Notes: generated from the sequence alone by a model not told the origin. Shown: positions 33,844 through 41,137, numbered from the stretch's first letter. The stretch is DNA of 44,730 nucleotides from F1-120-MAGs118 sp013360535 (GCA_026647215.1 JAPKHC010000032.1:1-44730), one strand, 5' to 3'. Numbers and translations are program-made.

Positions 33844-33849
33844 ATTGTG
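33844..33849 (-). promoter_or_regulatory. -10-like CACAAT before queG
   Basis: On the minus strand CACAAT ends 8 nt before the queG ATG and no ribosome-binding sequence lies between, as in the other candidate leaderless starts of this window. Confidence 0.35.
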
Positions 33850-33998
33850 GTCGAAGGCCCCGGCTGGAGCGAATCCGAGAAATGTCGGGATTCCTCAAGT
33901 CTTTTTGAAGCAACGACTTCCGCCGTTTTTCCACAGAGATTGCAAAGAAACTTCGCAACCGCCAAAAAGGGCGCGGTAACCGGCCCGGGGACGGGGTC

Positions 33999-34004
33999 TA
34001 GAAT
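33999..34004 (+). promoter_or_regulatory. -10-like TAGAAT upstream of sigma-factor operon
   Basis: TAGAAT lies about 98 nt before the sigma-factor ATG. This gives a leader of roughly 90 nt that is C-rich near the start codon. The preceding 33880-33970 is the most AT-rich part of the gap. No clear -35. Confidence 0.42.
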
Positions 34005-34102
34005 CGGCTTGTCGCGCGACACGTCGACACCCGGGGGACGCTCCGGACGCCGAAGGGTCGCACGTTCCTCCCCCTCAGGTCTCCCCTACCCCCGCGGAGC
34101 CC

Positions 34103-35035
34103 ATGCTCGACGCAGACCCGCAGGGCCCGGCCGCTCCGGGCACGATGGCAGCGCTTCAGGGCGCTGGACCTTCGGGTCAGGGCGCGACGTCGGGTTTCGA
34201 CGCGTCCGGCGTGCGGGTTGAGACCTTGCGGGAGCAGGTGCTCGCCCTCGAATCGGAACTGGGCCGGGCGGAGCTGGCGCGGATCGTGGCGCTGATCGAC
34301 GCGGGCGAGCGCAAGGGCGACGCGCTGCGCGACGCGCTCTCGACGCGCCTGATGGAGAGCTTCCGCCAGTCGACCGGCCGTGGCGTGTTCGGACTGCTCT
34401 ACGAGCTCAACAACGCCCACCTGCTCGTGCAGGTCGCGCACTGCCTGCGCCGCTACGGCAGCAAGTCGGACCCGCGCGACGTCCTGCAGGAAGTCTTCTT
34501 CAACGTCTACCGCTACCCGCACCGCTTCAACTCGGAGCGCGAGGACGCCTTCCGCGTCTGGACGGCGATGATCGTGCGCAACACGGTGCTCAAGCACCTG
34601 CGCGCCCAGGGCCGTGCGGGCCGCCACGAGATCCCCTTCGAGGACCTGTCCGAGCAGCCCGAGGAGCGCAACCAGCGCCCCGACGACGGCCTGATCGACA
34701 AGGAAGCGTCGGCGGAGTGTGGTCGGGTCTACCTGACCTACCTGCACCTCTACCTCGAGTTCTACACCATGCTCAGCCCGCGCGAGCGCGCTGCGATCCA
34801 CATGGTCGAAGTCGAGGAGACCAGCTACCGCGCCGCCGCGGACCGGCTGGGGATCAAGCTCGAGAACCTGAAGATGGTGATCTTCCGCGCGCGCCGGAAG
34901 ATCCACCGTTCGATGAAGCGCGTGTTCGAAGGCCTCCCGGCGGACTGCCGTCCGGCCCGGGACCCGCGTCCGTCCCTCTCCGGCTCCGATCGGGAGCTCG
35001 AGATGGCGGAGGAGGACAGCGACGATGGCGAATGA
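34103..35035 (+). CDS. ECF-like sigma-70 family RNA polymerase sigma factor
   Basis: Protein of 310 residues. Residues 1-100 are an unusual N-terminal extension: low-complexity, then a helical stretch around 38-90. Region 2 is at about 105-170 (SKSDPRDVLQEVFFNVYRY, AFRVWTAMIVRNTVLKHLRA) and region 4 at about 224-277 (LSPRERAAIHMVEVEETSYR, AAADRLGIKLENLKMVIFRA), followed by an acidic tail. It directs RNA polymerase to a specific promoter set, target unknown. The next gene overlaps its end by 11 bases and encodes a zinc-finger anti-sigma-like protein, so the two probably form a sigma/anti-sigma pair. An ordinary ECF factor is about 180-200 residues, so this one is long. Confidence 0.85.
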   Translation: MLDADPQGPAAPGTMAALQGAGPSGQGATSGFDASGVRVETLREQVLALESELGRAELARIVALIDAGERKGDALRDALSTRLMESFRQSTGRGVFGLLYELNNAHLLVQVAHCLRRYGSKSDPRDVLQEVFFNVYRYPHRFNSEREDAFRVWTAMIVRNTVLKHLRAQGRAGRHEIPFEDLSEQPEERNQRPDDGLIDKEASAECGRVYLTYLHLYLEFYTMLSPRERAAIHMVEVEETSYRAAADRLGIKLENLKMVIFRARRKIHRSMKRVFEGLPADCRPARDPRPSLSGSDRELEMAEEDSDDGE

Positions 35036-36074
35036 CTGGAGCACCACTTACGGCTTCGAGGATGCCGCGAGCGTGTGCGAGCGGTTCCAGCTCGACCTGT
35101 CGTGTCTCGTCGATGGCGAGATCGACGAGCCGGCGGCCGCGCGCGCGATGGTGCACCTCGAGGAGTGCCCCTCCTGCCGCGAGTTCTTCGACGACACGCG
35201 CACCTGCGTGCGCCTGCACCGCGACGTCGCCGACCCGGCGCGCCTGCTCGCCCGCATCTCGAGCCTGACGGGCTCGTCCCTCTACGGCCGCGCGAGCTCG
35301 ATCGAGCTCGTCCACAAGCTCGCGACGATCTTCTACCAGCTCGGCAAGGCCTACGTCCTCGCCGGGACCAACCCCGACTACCTGCGCACGCACGTCTTCG
35401 AGGCGGCGGTCGAGGTCGAGCCTTACCAGGCCGACGGCAAGCGCTTCGTCGACGGCGTGATCGAGAAGGGCGAGAGCGATGTCCGCGACGTCGACTGGTC
35501 CTTCGCGCGCTCGATGCTCAACGGGCGTCTGAAGGAAATCGTCTCGCCGCTCGACAAGGGCCGTCGCCTGCTCGAGGAAGCGGTCGCCAGCGACCCGACC
35601 CACGAGGAAGCGCGCCTGTACCTCGCGTTCCTGCACGCCCACGAGGGCAAGAAGCTGCAGGCGGCGCGCGAGTTCGGCGAAGTGTTCGAGAGCGCCATGG
35701 ACGAGGCCAACCGCGGGCACGCCGCGGTGCAGCTCGGCCAGCTGTACGTCGCCGAGGGCGACCACCGCCGCGCGCTGACCTACTTCCGCTGGGTCTCGAT
35801 GGCGGGACTCGAGGAACGTGACGAGCGCTTCTACTTCGTTCTGTTCAACATTGGTGTGATGTACGCGCAAATGCGCGACTCGCGCCGCTCCCTCGACTAC
35901 TTCCGCCGTCTGCTCGACCGCCACCCCGACCGCGTCGGGGACGTCGCGAGGCTGTTTGCCTCCGCGCGGCGCCTCCAGCAGGCGATTTCTGAACAACCTG
36001 GCTTCGGCGAACGTCTTGTTTCCACCTGCCCCGAGCTGTTCCAGCCCGCGGCCGGCGGCGAATCGGACGCCTAG
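35025..36074 (+). CDS. Zinc-finger anti-sigma-type protein fused to TPR repeats
   Basis: Protein of 349 residues. The N-terminal 60 residues fit a zf-HC2/ZAS anti-sigma domain: LSCLVDGEIDEPAAARAMVH, then the zinc motif H44-x3-C48-x2-C51 (HLEECPSC). From about residue 85 it is helical with TPR-like units (TIFYQLGKAYVLAG; HEEARLYLAFLHAHEGKKLQ; AVQLGQLYVAEGDHRRALTY; LFNIGVMYAQMRDSRRSLDY). No membrane helix is evident, so it is probably cytoplasmic and may sense a partner protein through the TPRs. It overlaps the sigma gene by 11 bases and precedes a membrane-anchored protein gene by 27 nt. An anti-sigma function is inferred from the motif and coupling. Confidence 0.82.
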   Translation: MANDWSTTYGFEDAASVCERFQLDLSCLVDGEIDEPAAARAMVHLEECPSCREFFDDTRTCVRLHRDVADPARLLARISSLTGSSLYGRASSIELVHKLATIFYQLGKAYVLAGTNPDYLRTHVFEAAVEVEPYQADGKRFVDGVIEKGESDVRDVDWSFARSMLNGRLKEIVSPLDKGRRLLEEAVASDPTHEEARLYLAFLHAHEGKKLQAAREFGEVFESAMDEANRGHAAVQLGQLYVAEGDHRRALTYFRWVSMAGLEERDERFYFVLFNIGVMYAQMRDSRRSLDYFRRLLDRHPDRVGDVARLFASARRLQQAISEQPGFGERLVSTCPELFQPAAGGESDA

Positions 36075-36101
36075 GAGAACTCCAGCCGAGGAGTGTGCCT
36101 G

Positions 36102-36782
36102 ATGATGAGCTTCAAACTTTCCCAAGCCTCCCGCCCCACGCGCCGACGCAACGGCAGCGTGCTGGCCCTCGCGTTCGCTCTGGTGTGCAGCCTCGGAGCC
36201 GGTTTTGTCGGGGTGCGCGGCCTGCTGGCCAACGAGAACCCGATGTCCAGCGGTGGCACGGGTGGGGACACCGTCGGCAGCCTGCCGCTCAGCATCACCG
36301 CCCCCGGAACCGGCGAGAAGACCGCCACCGGCAGCGGCCAGATCGCGGGCCCCGAGCGCCCGGCCTTCGCTCTCACCGGAATGGAGGGCGACATCCTCGC
36401 CGCCATCGTCGACGCCTTCCCGACGGGACCGGACGGTGCCTACGCCAAGATCCCGCTCGCCAACGGCCGGGTGCGCTACGAGTTCTACGGACGCATGGCC
36501 GTCATCCTCAAGCGCGAGAACATGCTCAGCGGCCTTGTCCGCGGCCAGACCGTGGTCGGGTACAGCTTCGCCGGTGGCGTGGGCACGGTTTCGGTCGGCG
36601 GCCTGCCGCGCGCCTCGGAAGCCCTCGTCATCGGGGTCCGCGACCTGCAGATCCCCGCCCTCGACTCCGCGGGCATCCTGACCCAAGGCCTTTCCTGGCA
36701 CGCCGTCAGCCTCGCCAACCGCCACCGCATCGTGCACCTGAACAGCATCGGGAACACGATTCGAGTCGATCAGCGCGACTGA
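36102..36782 (+). CDS. Membrane-anchored hypothetical protein
   Basis: Protein of 226 residues, third gene of the sigma/anti-sigma unit. A basic N-terminus is followed by one hydrophobic anchor (about 19-38) and a Gly/Ser/Thr-rich linker. A compact extracytoplasmic domain (about 85-226) of beta strands follows (VRYEFYGRMAVILKRENMLS; TVVGYSFAGGVGTVSVGGLP; LVIGVRDLQIPALDSAGILT). I do not recognise the family. GAGGAG (36087-36092) supports ATG 36102; ATG 36105 and GTG 36093 are alternatives. The last five codons and stop belong to the first copy of a 34-bp tandem repeat. It could be the extracytoplasmic end of the signalling unit or a regulon member. Confidence 0.7.
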   Translation: MMSFKLSQASRPTRRRNGSVLALAFALVCSLGAGFVGVRGLLANENPMSSGGTGGDTVGSLPLSITAPGTGEKTATGSGQIAGPERPAFALTGMEGDILAAIVDAFPTGPDGAYAKIPLANGRVRYEFYGRMAVILKRENMLSGLVRGQTVVGYSFAGGVGTVSVGGLPRASEALVIGVRDLQIPALDSAGILTQGLSWHAVSLANRHRIVHLNSIGNTIRVDQRD

Positions 36783-36859
36783 CCCGCGCTGGTTCCAAGT
36801 CGATCAGCGCGACTGACCCGCGCTGGTAGAAGCTCGATCAGCGCGACTGACCCGCGCTC
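36766..36859 (+). repeat. Three 34-bp tandem repeats, each a small hairpin
   Basis: Copies start exactly 34 bp apart at 36766, 36800 and 36834, and share a core of 25 identical bases. The third copy diverges after the core. Each core holds an inverted repeat CAGCGCG/CGCGCTG with a 7-nt loop (ACTGACC); the third has a 6-bp stem. The first copy contains the last codons and stop of the preceding gene, so the array looks like a duplicated 3' end. Confidence 0.9.
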
Positions 36860-36879
36860 GACCTGACGCCGCTCTCACG

Positions 36880-36911
36880 CTCACCCGGACGGGATCTCCC
36901 GGCCGGGTGAG
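36880..36911 (+). terminator. Hairpin after the sigma operon
   Basis: CTCACCCGG (36880-36888) pairs perfectly with CCGGGTGAG (36903-36911). A 14-nt loop can itself fold (CGGGA/TCCCG). The following sequence (tccttgtgt) is only partly T-rich. It is a likely terminator for the 34103-36782 unit, just beyond the tandem hairpins. Confidence 0.5.
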
Positions 36912-37035
36912 TCCTTGTGTGGGCCCTTCGCTCGAGGCCTGACGGGAGAGCTTTTCTGCGCAGTGCGGCGCAGCTGGACGATTTTTCCGTTTCCGCGCTG
37001 CACCGTCGGAAGGCGGCGCCGAGAACTTCGCTGAC

Positions 37036-38511
37036 ATGGACCCGGTCGCGTTCTTCGGGCCCCCGTCCTCCAGTTGGGGGCGTGTGGCCGGCGTCTCGCC
37101 GAACGACCTCGTCAGCGTGCTGCGCCAAGGCCGCGTGCTGACGGGGGAGGTGCTCCAGTCCATGCCCGGTGGGCGCCTGCTCGTCGGCGTCGGCGAGCAC
37201 AAGGTCACGGCGAGCACGTCGGACGAGCTGCAGCCGGGCAACCGTTACCTGTTCGAGATCGTCGACGGGGAGGGCTCGCTCCACCTGCGCGCCTTCGCCG
37301 GGCAGGCGGGAGACGACGGCGAGCTGTTCAAGACGCTGCGCGCGGCGCTGGGAGCGGAGCAGCCGATCGGCGCGTTGCTGGAGGTGCTCGCGGCGGAGCT
37401 CGAGCGCGAGACGCTCGGCGGCGAACGCCACCGTGCGGCGCGCGAGCGGCTCAAGCGCGGCGTTCTGGCGCAGCTCTACAAGCCCACGGACAGTGCCGAG
37501 GCACTCGCGGCGCGCCTGCGCCACGGCGGGCAGAGCACGGAGGCGCAGTGGCTGCGACTCGCGTTCCGCTCGGGCGCGGCGGGTGCCGCCGGGTTCGGAC
37601 TGGCGCTGCGGGACGCGTTGTTCGAGGACTGGCTCGGGCGCGAACGCGCCGGGCCGCTGGGGAACGCGATCGAGCTCGCGCTGCGCGAGCTGCTGCGGCG
37701 CGGTGCGGGCGGGCCGGAGGGAAGTTCGGCCGCCGAGCGCTGGATCGCGGGACAACGGCTCGGCGACCTGCCGACGAACCTCGGCGCGCTGCTCGAGCGC
37801 GCCCTGTCGGAGCTGCCGCCGCAGGCCGAGTTCCAGGCACTGCTGGAGGACCTGCGTGCGTTCGAGCTCGACACGTTGCCGCAGCCGTTGCGGACGAGCC
37901 TCGCCCGTGCGCTGTTCGGCCTCGCGCCGACGCTCGCGCTCTCGGAGCGCGACGAACGCGCCGCGATCCTGCTGCAAGGGGAAGACCTCAAGACGCAGCT
38001 CTTCGCGGCACTCACCGAGCTCGAGCCGGGGGCCCTGCGCGAGCAAGTGCTGCGCACGCTCTCCGGGCTGGAGGCCGAGCAGTGGCTCAACGTCGCGCGC
38101 CACGCTGCGCACGAGCCGTCGCACTGGAGCCTTCCGGTCCTCGACGGCGCGCGCTGGGCGACGGCGCACCTGTTCGTGCACCGCGAGTCGTTCCGTTCCC
38201 CGTCCCTGCCGCCCGGAGCGCCGGTTTCGCGGCGGCTCGCGCTTGCGCTGGAGCTCGGCGAGAGCGGACCGGTGCGGGTCGAGCTGCTCTGGCGCGAAGG
38301 CACGCTCGCGTTGCGTGTCCTCGCCGCCGACGAGCGCCTGCGCGCGCTTCTCGAGTCGCGCGCGGAGGCGCTCCAGTCGCGACTCGCCAGCGACGGCCGC
38401 AGCGTGAGGATCGGCTTCGGCGCCGCCGACGCCGCGGACCTGCGCGAGCGCGACTCCGTGCACAGCCTGCGTTTCCTCGCTCGCCACAACCTGATGGACC
38501 TCGAGGGCTGA
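37036..38511 (+). CDS. FliK-like (flagellar hook-length control) protein
   Basis: Protein of 491 residues. Near the N-terminus, GRVLTGEVLQSMPGGRLLVG followed by VTASTSDELQPGNRYLFEIV resembles the beta-rich segment of FliK-type proteins. A helical Leu/Glu/Ala-rich middle (about 100-350) follows. The C-terminal domain (about 355-475; SLPVLDGARWATAHLFVHRE, SRRLALALELGESGPVRVEL, DERLRALLESRAEALQSRLA) resembles the FliK C-terminal domain. FliK measures hook length and switches export specificity through FlhB. The next gene encodes an FlhB-C-terminal-like protein, strengthening the call, although no other flagellar gene is in the window. The assignment is from pattern only; it might serve another export system. 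Confidence 0.6.
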   Translation: MDPVAFFGPPSSSWGRVAGVSPNDLVSVLRQGRVLTGEVLQSMPGGRLLVGVGEHKVTASTSDELQPGNRYLFEIVDGEGSLHLRAFAGQAGDDGELFKTLRAALGAEQPIGALLEVLAAELERETLGGERHRAARERLKRGVLAQLYKPTDSAEALAARLRHGGQSTEAQWLRLAFRSGAAGAAGFGLALRDALFEDWLGRERAGPLGNAIELALRELLRRGAGGPEGSSAAERWIAGQRLGDLPTNLGALLERALSELPPQAEFQALLEDLRAFELDTLPQPLRTSLARALFGLAPTLALSERDERAAILLQGEDLKTQLFAALTELEPGALREQVLRTLSGLEAEQWLNVARHAAHEPSHWSLPVLDGARWATAHLFVHRESFRSPSLPPGAPVSRRLALALELGESGPVRVELLWREGTLALRVLAADERLRALLESRAEALQSRLASDGRSVRIGFGAADAADLRERDSVHSLRFLARHNLMDLEG

Positions 38512-38514
38512 ACG

Positions 38515-38802
38515 ATGAATCCCGCCCCGCAGGCCCGCCAACGCGAACCCGAGGAGCCGCTGCGTGCGCCCGAGATCGTCGGCGCCGGAGTCGAGTGGGG
38601 TCGCGAGCGCGTCGTCGCGCTGGCCGACGCGCACTCCTTGCCGGCGCGGGCGACGATCGACGTGTTTGCGCTGCTTTCGGCCTGCGATGTCGAGGACGAG
38701 CTCGACCCGCAGGCGCTCGCGATCGTCGCCGAGCTGATCGCGTGGCTCGACGCCGCGCAGCGCGAGCTCGCGGTGCCGACGGAGCCTCCCGCCGAAACCT
38801 GA
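38515..38802 (+). CDS. FlhB C-terminal domain homologue (FlhX/YlqH-like)
   Basis: Protein of 95 residues, beginning 3 nt after the FliK-like gene. The core aligns with the cytoplasmic tail of FlhB/EscU: PEIVGAGVEWGRERVVALADAHSLP corresponds to the kG-x-x-x-A-x-x-I-x-x-x-A-x-x-x-x-IP motif, and SACDVEDELDPQALAIVAELIAWLD to the L-x-x-x-x-x-x-G-x-x-I-P-x-x-L-Y-x-x-V-A-x-x-L pattern. The autocleavage NPTH sequence is absent, as expected for stand-alone FlhB-tail paralogues such as B. subtilis YlqH, which also lies beside a FliK-like gene. The role is probably in type III export specificity; the exact function is unproven. Confidence 0.68.
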   Translation: MNPAPQARQREPEEPLRAPEIVGAGVEWGRERVVALADAHSLPARATIDVFALLSACDVEDELDPQALAIVAELIAWLDAAQRELAVPTEPPAET

Positions 38803-38811
38803 GGAGGCCGC

Positions 38812-38817
38812 TACACT
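38812..38817 (+). promoter_or_regulatory. -10-like TACACT before pdxA
   Basis: TACACT ends 8 nt before the pdxA ATG. The only purine-rich sequence (gaggagg, 38801-38807) lies before the hexamer, 18 nt or more from the ATG, so the transcript may be leaderless. Alternatively that gaggagg is a poorly spaced ribosome-binding site in readthrough transcripts. Confidence 0.45.
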
Positions 38818-38825
38818 TCCGCGCG

Positions 38826-39815
38826 ATGCCCTCGAACCGCGCCGCGCGCCCCTTGCTCGCCCTGACCGTCGGAGATCCGGCCGGAATCGGCCCGGAAACC
38901 GTGCTCGCCGCGCTCGGCGACGCGCGCGTGCGCGAGGCGTGTCGGCTCGTCGTGCTCGGCCCCGGACGGCTGCGGCCGGCGGACGTGCCGCTGGTGCGCG
39001 CGGAGGACGAGCTCGACAGCGCGCGTGGCGCGACGTGGATCGACACGGGCGGTCCGGCGACGTACGAGCTCGGCAAGGTGCAAGCGAGCTGCGGGCGTGC
39101 GGCGCTCGATGCGTTGCGCGCCGGGGTAGAGCTCGCGCGCGCGAGACGCGTCGATGCGCTCGTCACCGCGCCGGTGTCGAAGGAAGCGCTGCACGCGGCG
39201 GGCGAGAAGGTCGAGGGGCAGACGGAGCTGCTCGGGCGCTGGGACGGCGCGACACGTTTCCAGATGATGGCGGTCGCGGGCAAGCTGCGCGTGCTGCAGC
39301 TCTCGCGGCACCTGCCGCTGAAGGCGGCGCTCGAGCTCGTGACGACGGCGCGCGTGCTCGACCACCTGCTGCTCTTCGACGAGACGCTGCGCGGCTGGGG
39401 CTTCGCGAAACCGGTGATCGCGCTCGCGGGGCTCAACCCGCACGCGGGCGAACGCGGCGTGCTCGGGCGCGAGGAACTCGACGTGCTCGAACCCGCGGTC
39501 GAGGCGGCGCGCACACGCGGCGTCGACGTGCGCGGACCGCTCTCGCCGGACACGGTGTTCCTGCAGGCGAGCCAAGGCCGCTTCGACGGCGTGCTCGCGC
39601 TCTACCATGACCAGGCTTTCATCCCGGTGAAGCTGCACGCGCCCGAGCAGGGCCTGACCGTCATCGCGGGCCTGAGTTTCCTGCGCGTGAGCCCCGCGCA
39701 CGGCACGGCCTTCGACATCGCCGGAAAAGGCCTCGCGAGCCCGCGCAACTTGATCGTGGCCTTGCTGCAGGCCGCCGCCTGGGCGCGCGGAGCGCCGATC
39801 GCGGTCGTCGATTGA
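38826..39815 (+). CDS. pdxA: 4-hydroxythreonine-4-phosphate dehydrogenase
   Basis: Metal- and NAD-dependent enzyme of 329 residues, the same length as E. coli PdxA, acting in the DXP-dependent pathway to pyridoxal phosphate. The N-terminus is LLALTVGDPAGIGPETVL; VDALVTAPVSKEAL follows. The three divalent-metal histidines are conserved in SRHLPL, GLNPHAGE and LYHDQ. NAD-binding and closing motifs are present: VSPAHGTAFDIAGKGLASPRN. In the substrate motif usually GHTE (E. coli His136-Thr137) the His is Gln (EGQTELLG), an unusual change in a phosphosubstrate contact. ATG 38826 lies 23 nt after the FlhB-like gene. A PLP-pathway role is likely; a related hydroxy-acid phosphate substrate is possible. 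Confidence 0.92.
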   Translation: MPSNRAARPLLALTVGDPAGIGPETVLAALGDARVREACRLVVLGPGRLRPADVPLVRAEDELDSARGATWIDTGGPATYELGKVQASCGRAALDALRAGVELARARRVDALVTAPVSKEALHAAGEKVEGQTELLGRWDGATRFQMMAVAGKLRVLQLSRHLPLKAALELVTTARVLDHLLLFDETLRGWGFAKPVIALAGLNPHAGERGVLGREELDVLEPAVEAARTRGVDVRGPLSPDTVFLQASQGRFDGVLALYHDQAFIPVKLHAPEQGLTVIAGLSFLRVSPAHGTAFDIAGKGLASPRNLIVALLQAAAWARGAPIAVVD

Positions 39816-39842
39816 GCGACGGCGCCCGCGGGGCACGCTCAA
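39812..39842 (+). terminator. Hairpin overlapping the pdxA stop
   Basis: TTGAGCG (39812-39818) pairs with CGCTCAA (39836-39842) around a GC-rich 17-nt loop. It overlaps the TGA of pdxA and lacks a T tract, so its role as terminator is tentative. Confidence 0.3.
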
Positions 39843-40025
39843 CTGCGCACGTTCGATCCGCACGCGGCGCATGCCGCTACGCACGTCGTGCCGATTGAGC
39901 GCGCGCCCCGAGCGCGTTAGTCGCTTCGGTCCTCCATCGCTCCCAGCGCCGCGGGGACGTCGAGCCGATCCGTTCGGCGTCGCGGAGGCTGGAGCGCGGG
40001 GAGGCAGGCCAGAAGGAGGCCAGCC

Positions 40026-40265
40026 ATGACGACCCAGACGATTCCGGACATCAACGCCAACGCTCGCCCCACGATCGGCGAGCGCGTCGACGAGCTGCGC
40101 GAGCGCGCCGAGGGGCTCTACACCCGCGGCAAGCGGCGCGCGGTCGAGCTCGAGGGCGAGTTCGAGGACTACGTGCGCGAGCACCCGGTGCGTTCCGTCG
40201 CGCTGGCGGCCGGTGTGGGAGCGGGCGTGGGCTTGCTGGTCGGCTACCTCGCCGCGCGGCGCTAG
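40026..40265 (+). CDS. DUF883 (ElaB/YqjD-like) membrane-anchored protein
   Basis: Protein of 79 residues. A helical, charged N-terminal part (RVDELRERAEGLYTRGKRRA, VELEGEFEDYVREHPVRSVA) leads into a Gly-rich C-terminal membrane anchor (LAAGVGAGVGLLVGYLAARR). The sequence HPVRSVALAAGVGAGVG and the terminal RR are the classic DUF883 signature. E. coli relatives ElaB and YqjD attach to the inner membrane and bind ribosomes in stationary phase (literature). AAGGAGG stands 5-6 nt before ATG 40026. It is the first gene of a trio with a YqjE-like and a third small gene. Confidence 0.88.
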   Translation: MTTQTIPDINANARPTIGERVDELRERAEGLYTRGKRRAVELEGEFEDYVREHPVRSVALAAGVGAGVGLLVGYLAARR

Positions 40266-40274
40266 AGGAGCGAC

Positions 40275-40739
40275 GTGGTCGAGCGTGACGACCGGCACGC
40301 GGGCCCCGAGGCGGACGCTGCGGAGCGCGCCCGAGCTGGGCGTGCATCCGCGCCGCCGAAGGGCCCGTGGCTCGAGGACCTCGGCGCGGTCGGGCTCGAG
40401 CTCGTGCGCTGGCTGCGCCTGCGGGCGGAACGCGCGCGGCTCGCGCTGCGGCGGCGCCTGTTCGAGGTCGCGTGGGCGCTGCCGCTGGTCGCGTTCGGGC
40501 TGACGGTCGCGGTGCTCGCGGGCGCAGCCTTCGCACGCGGCGTCGTCGGCGGTGCGCTCGCGTTGTTCGAGCGCGCGCCGTGGCTCGGAGAGATCGCGGC
40601 CGGGCTCACGCTGCTCACGGCGCTCTTGACCGCCCTGCACCTGTGGATGCGCGCGAGCGACGCGCGCGAGCTCGAACGGTTGCGCAAGGAGCACGACGAT
40701 GGCGACACGAGCGGTCCGCATCGAGGCAAGGACACCTGA
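40275..40739 (+). CDS. YqjE-like phage-holin-superfamily III membrane protein
   Basis: Protein of 154 residues starting at GTG 40275, with a GAGGAG site just upstream. A charged N-terminus of about 60 residues includes an amphipathic Arg-rich helix (VRWLRLRAERARLALRRRLF). Two membrane helices follow (about 66-95 and 102-125), then a charged C-terminus. The position after a DUF883 gene and the two-helix layout match E. coli yqjD-yqjE. Function unknown; such trios are associated with envelope or stationary-phase stress. It starts 9 nt after the DUF883 stop, and the next gene begins inside its 3' end. Confidence 0.72.
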   Translation: MVERDDRHAGPEADAAERARAGRASAPPKGPWLEDLGAVGLELVRWLRLRAERARLALRRRLFEVAWALPLVAFGLTVAVLAGAAFARGVVGGALALFERAPWLGEIAAGLTLLTALLTALHLWMRASDARELERLRKEHDDGDTSGPHRGKDT

Positions 40740-40980
40740 GGAGTACGTCGAGGCGCTCGAGGCGCGCTCGCAACGCCGGGTCGCGGGCGGCCTGATCGCC
40801 CTGCACCACCGCGGGCAGCGCCAGCTGGGGCCGTTGTGGAAACCGCTGCTCGGGGCGCTCGGAGTCGCCACCGCAGTGCTCGCGTGGAAACTGGCGAGCG
40901 CACGTCGGCCGGCGAGTGGGGGCGACGCTGCGAGCCTCGCCTTCGGGTGCCTGCGGCAAGCGTGGCAATGGAGGCTCTGA
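40699..40980 (+). CDS. Small YqjK-like hypothetical protein
   Basis: Protein of 93 residues whose ATG (40699) lies 41 bases inside the end of the YqjE-like gene, with AAGGAG about 7 nt upstream. The N-terminus is charged and helical (RIEARTPEEYVEALEARSQRR); a hydrophobic segment lies at about 49-66 (LLGALGVATAVLAWKLA). The tail is short and ends in an aromatic/basic WQWRL. It occupies the position of yqjK in the E. coli yqjD-yqjE-yqjK operon, but direct sequence similarity is not clear. The long overlap and good ribosome-binding site support it being real. Confidence 0.6.
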   Translation: MATRAVRIEARTPEEYVEALEARSQRRVAGGLIALHHRGQRQLGPLWKPLLGALGVATAVLAWKLASARRPASGGDAASLAFGCLRQAWQWRL

Positions 40981-41060
40981 CTTCGCGCGACGAGCCCTGG
41001 AGCGGATGGGACGATTGTTCTGGGCCCGGCGCGCAGGCGACTCTTCCGTGCACGGCAGGC

Positions 41061-41066
41061 TACACT
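41061..41066 (+). promoter_or_regulatory. -10-like TACACT upstream of first radical SAM gene
   Basis: TACACT lies 71 nt before ATG 41138 in the 157-bp gap after the YqjK-like gene. The implied leader is about 65 nt. Confidence 0.4.
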
Positions 41067-41137
41067 GGGGTCTGGAATCGAGCCGAACAGCCCTCGCGGC
41101 GGCGGCTCCCTGCTCCGCACCCTGACGACAGCGCCGC

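Noticed and set aside
33836..33958. 41-residue N-terminal extension of QueG
   Set aside because: The extra residues are basic and unlike the family; the conserved protein begins at the ATG at 33833-33835, next to a -10-like element.
36766..36911. Short regular repeats considered as a CRISPR array
   Set aside because: The units are directly contiguous at 34 bp with almost no variable spacer, only three copies are present, and no cas genes are nearby.
39845..39875. GTTCGATCC resembling a tRNA T-loop
   Set aside because: The flanking bases do not form a 5-bp T stem and no anticodon or acceptor arm can be drawn around it.
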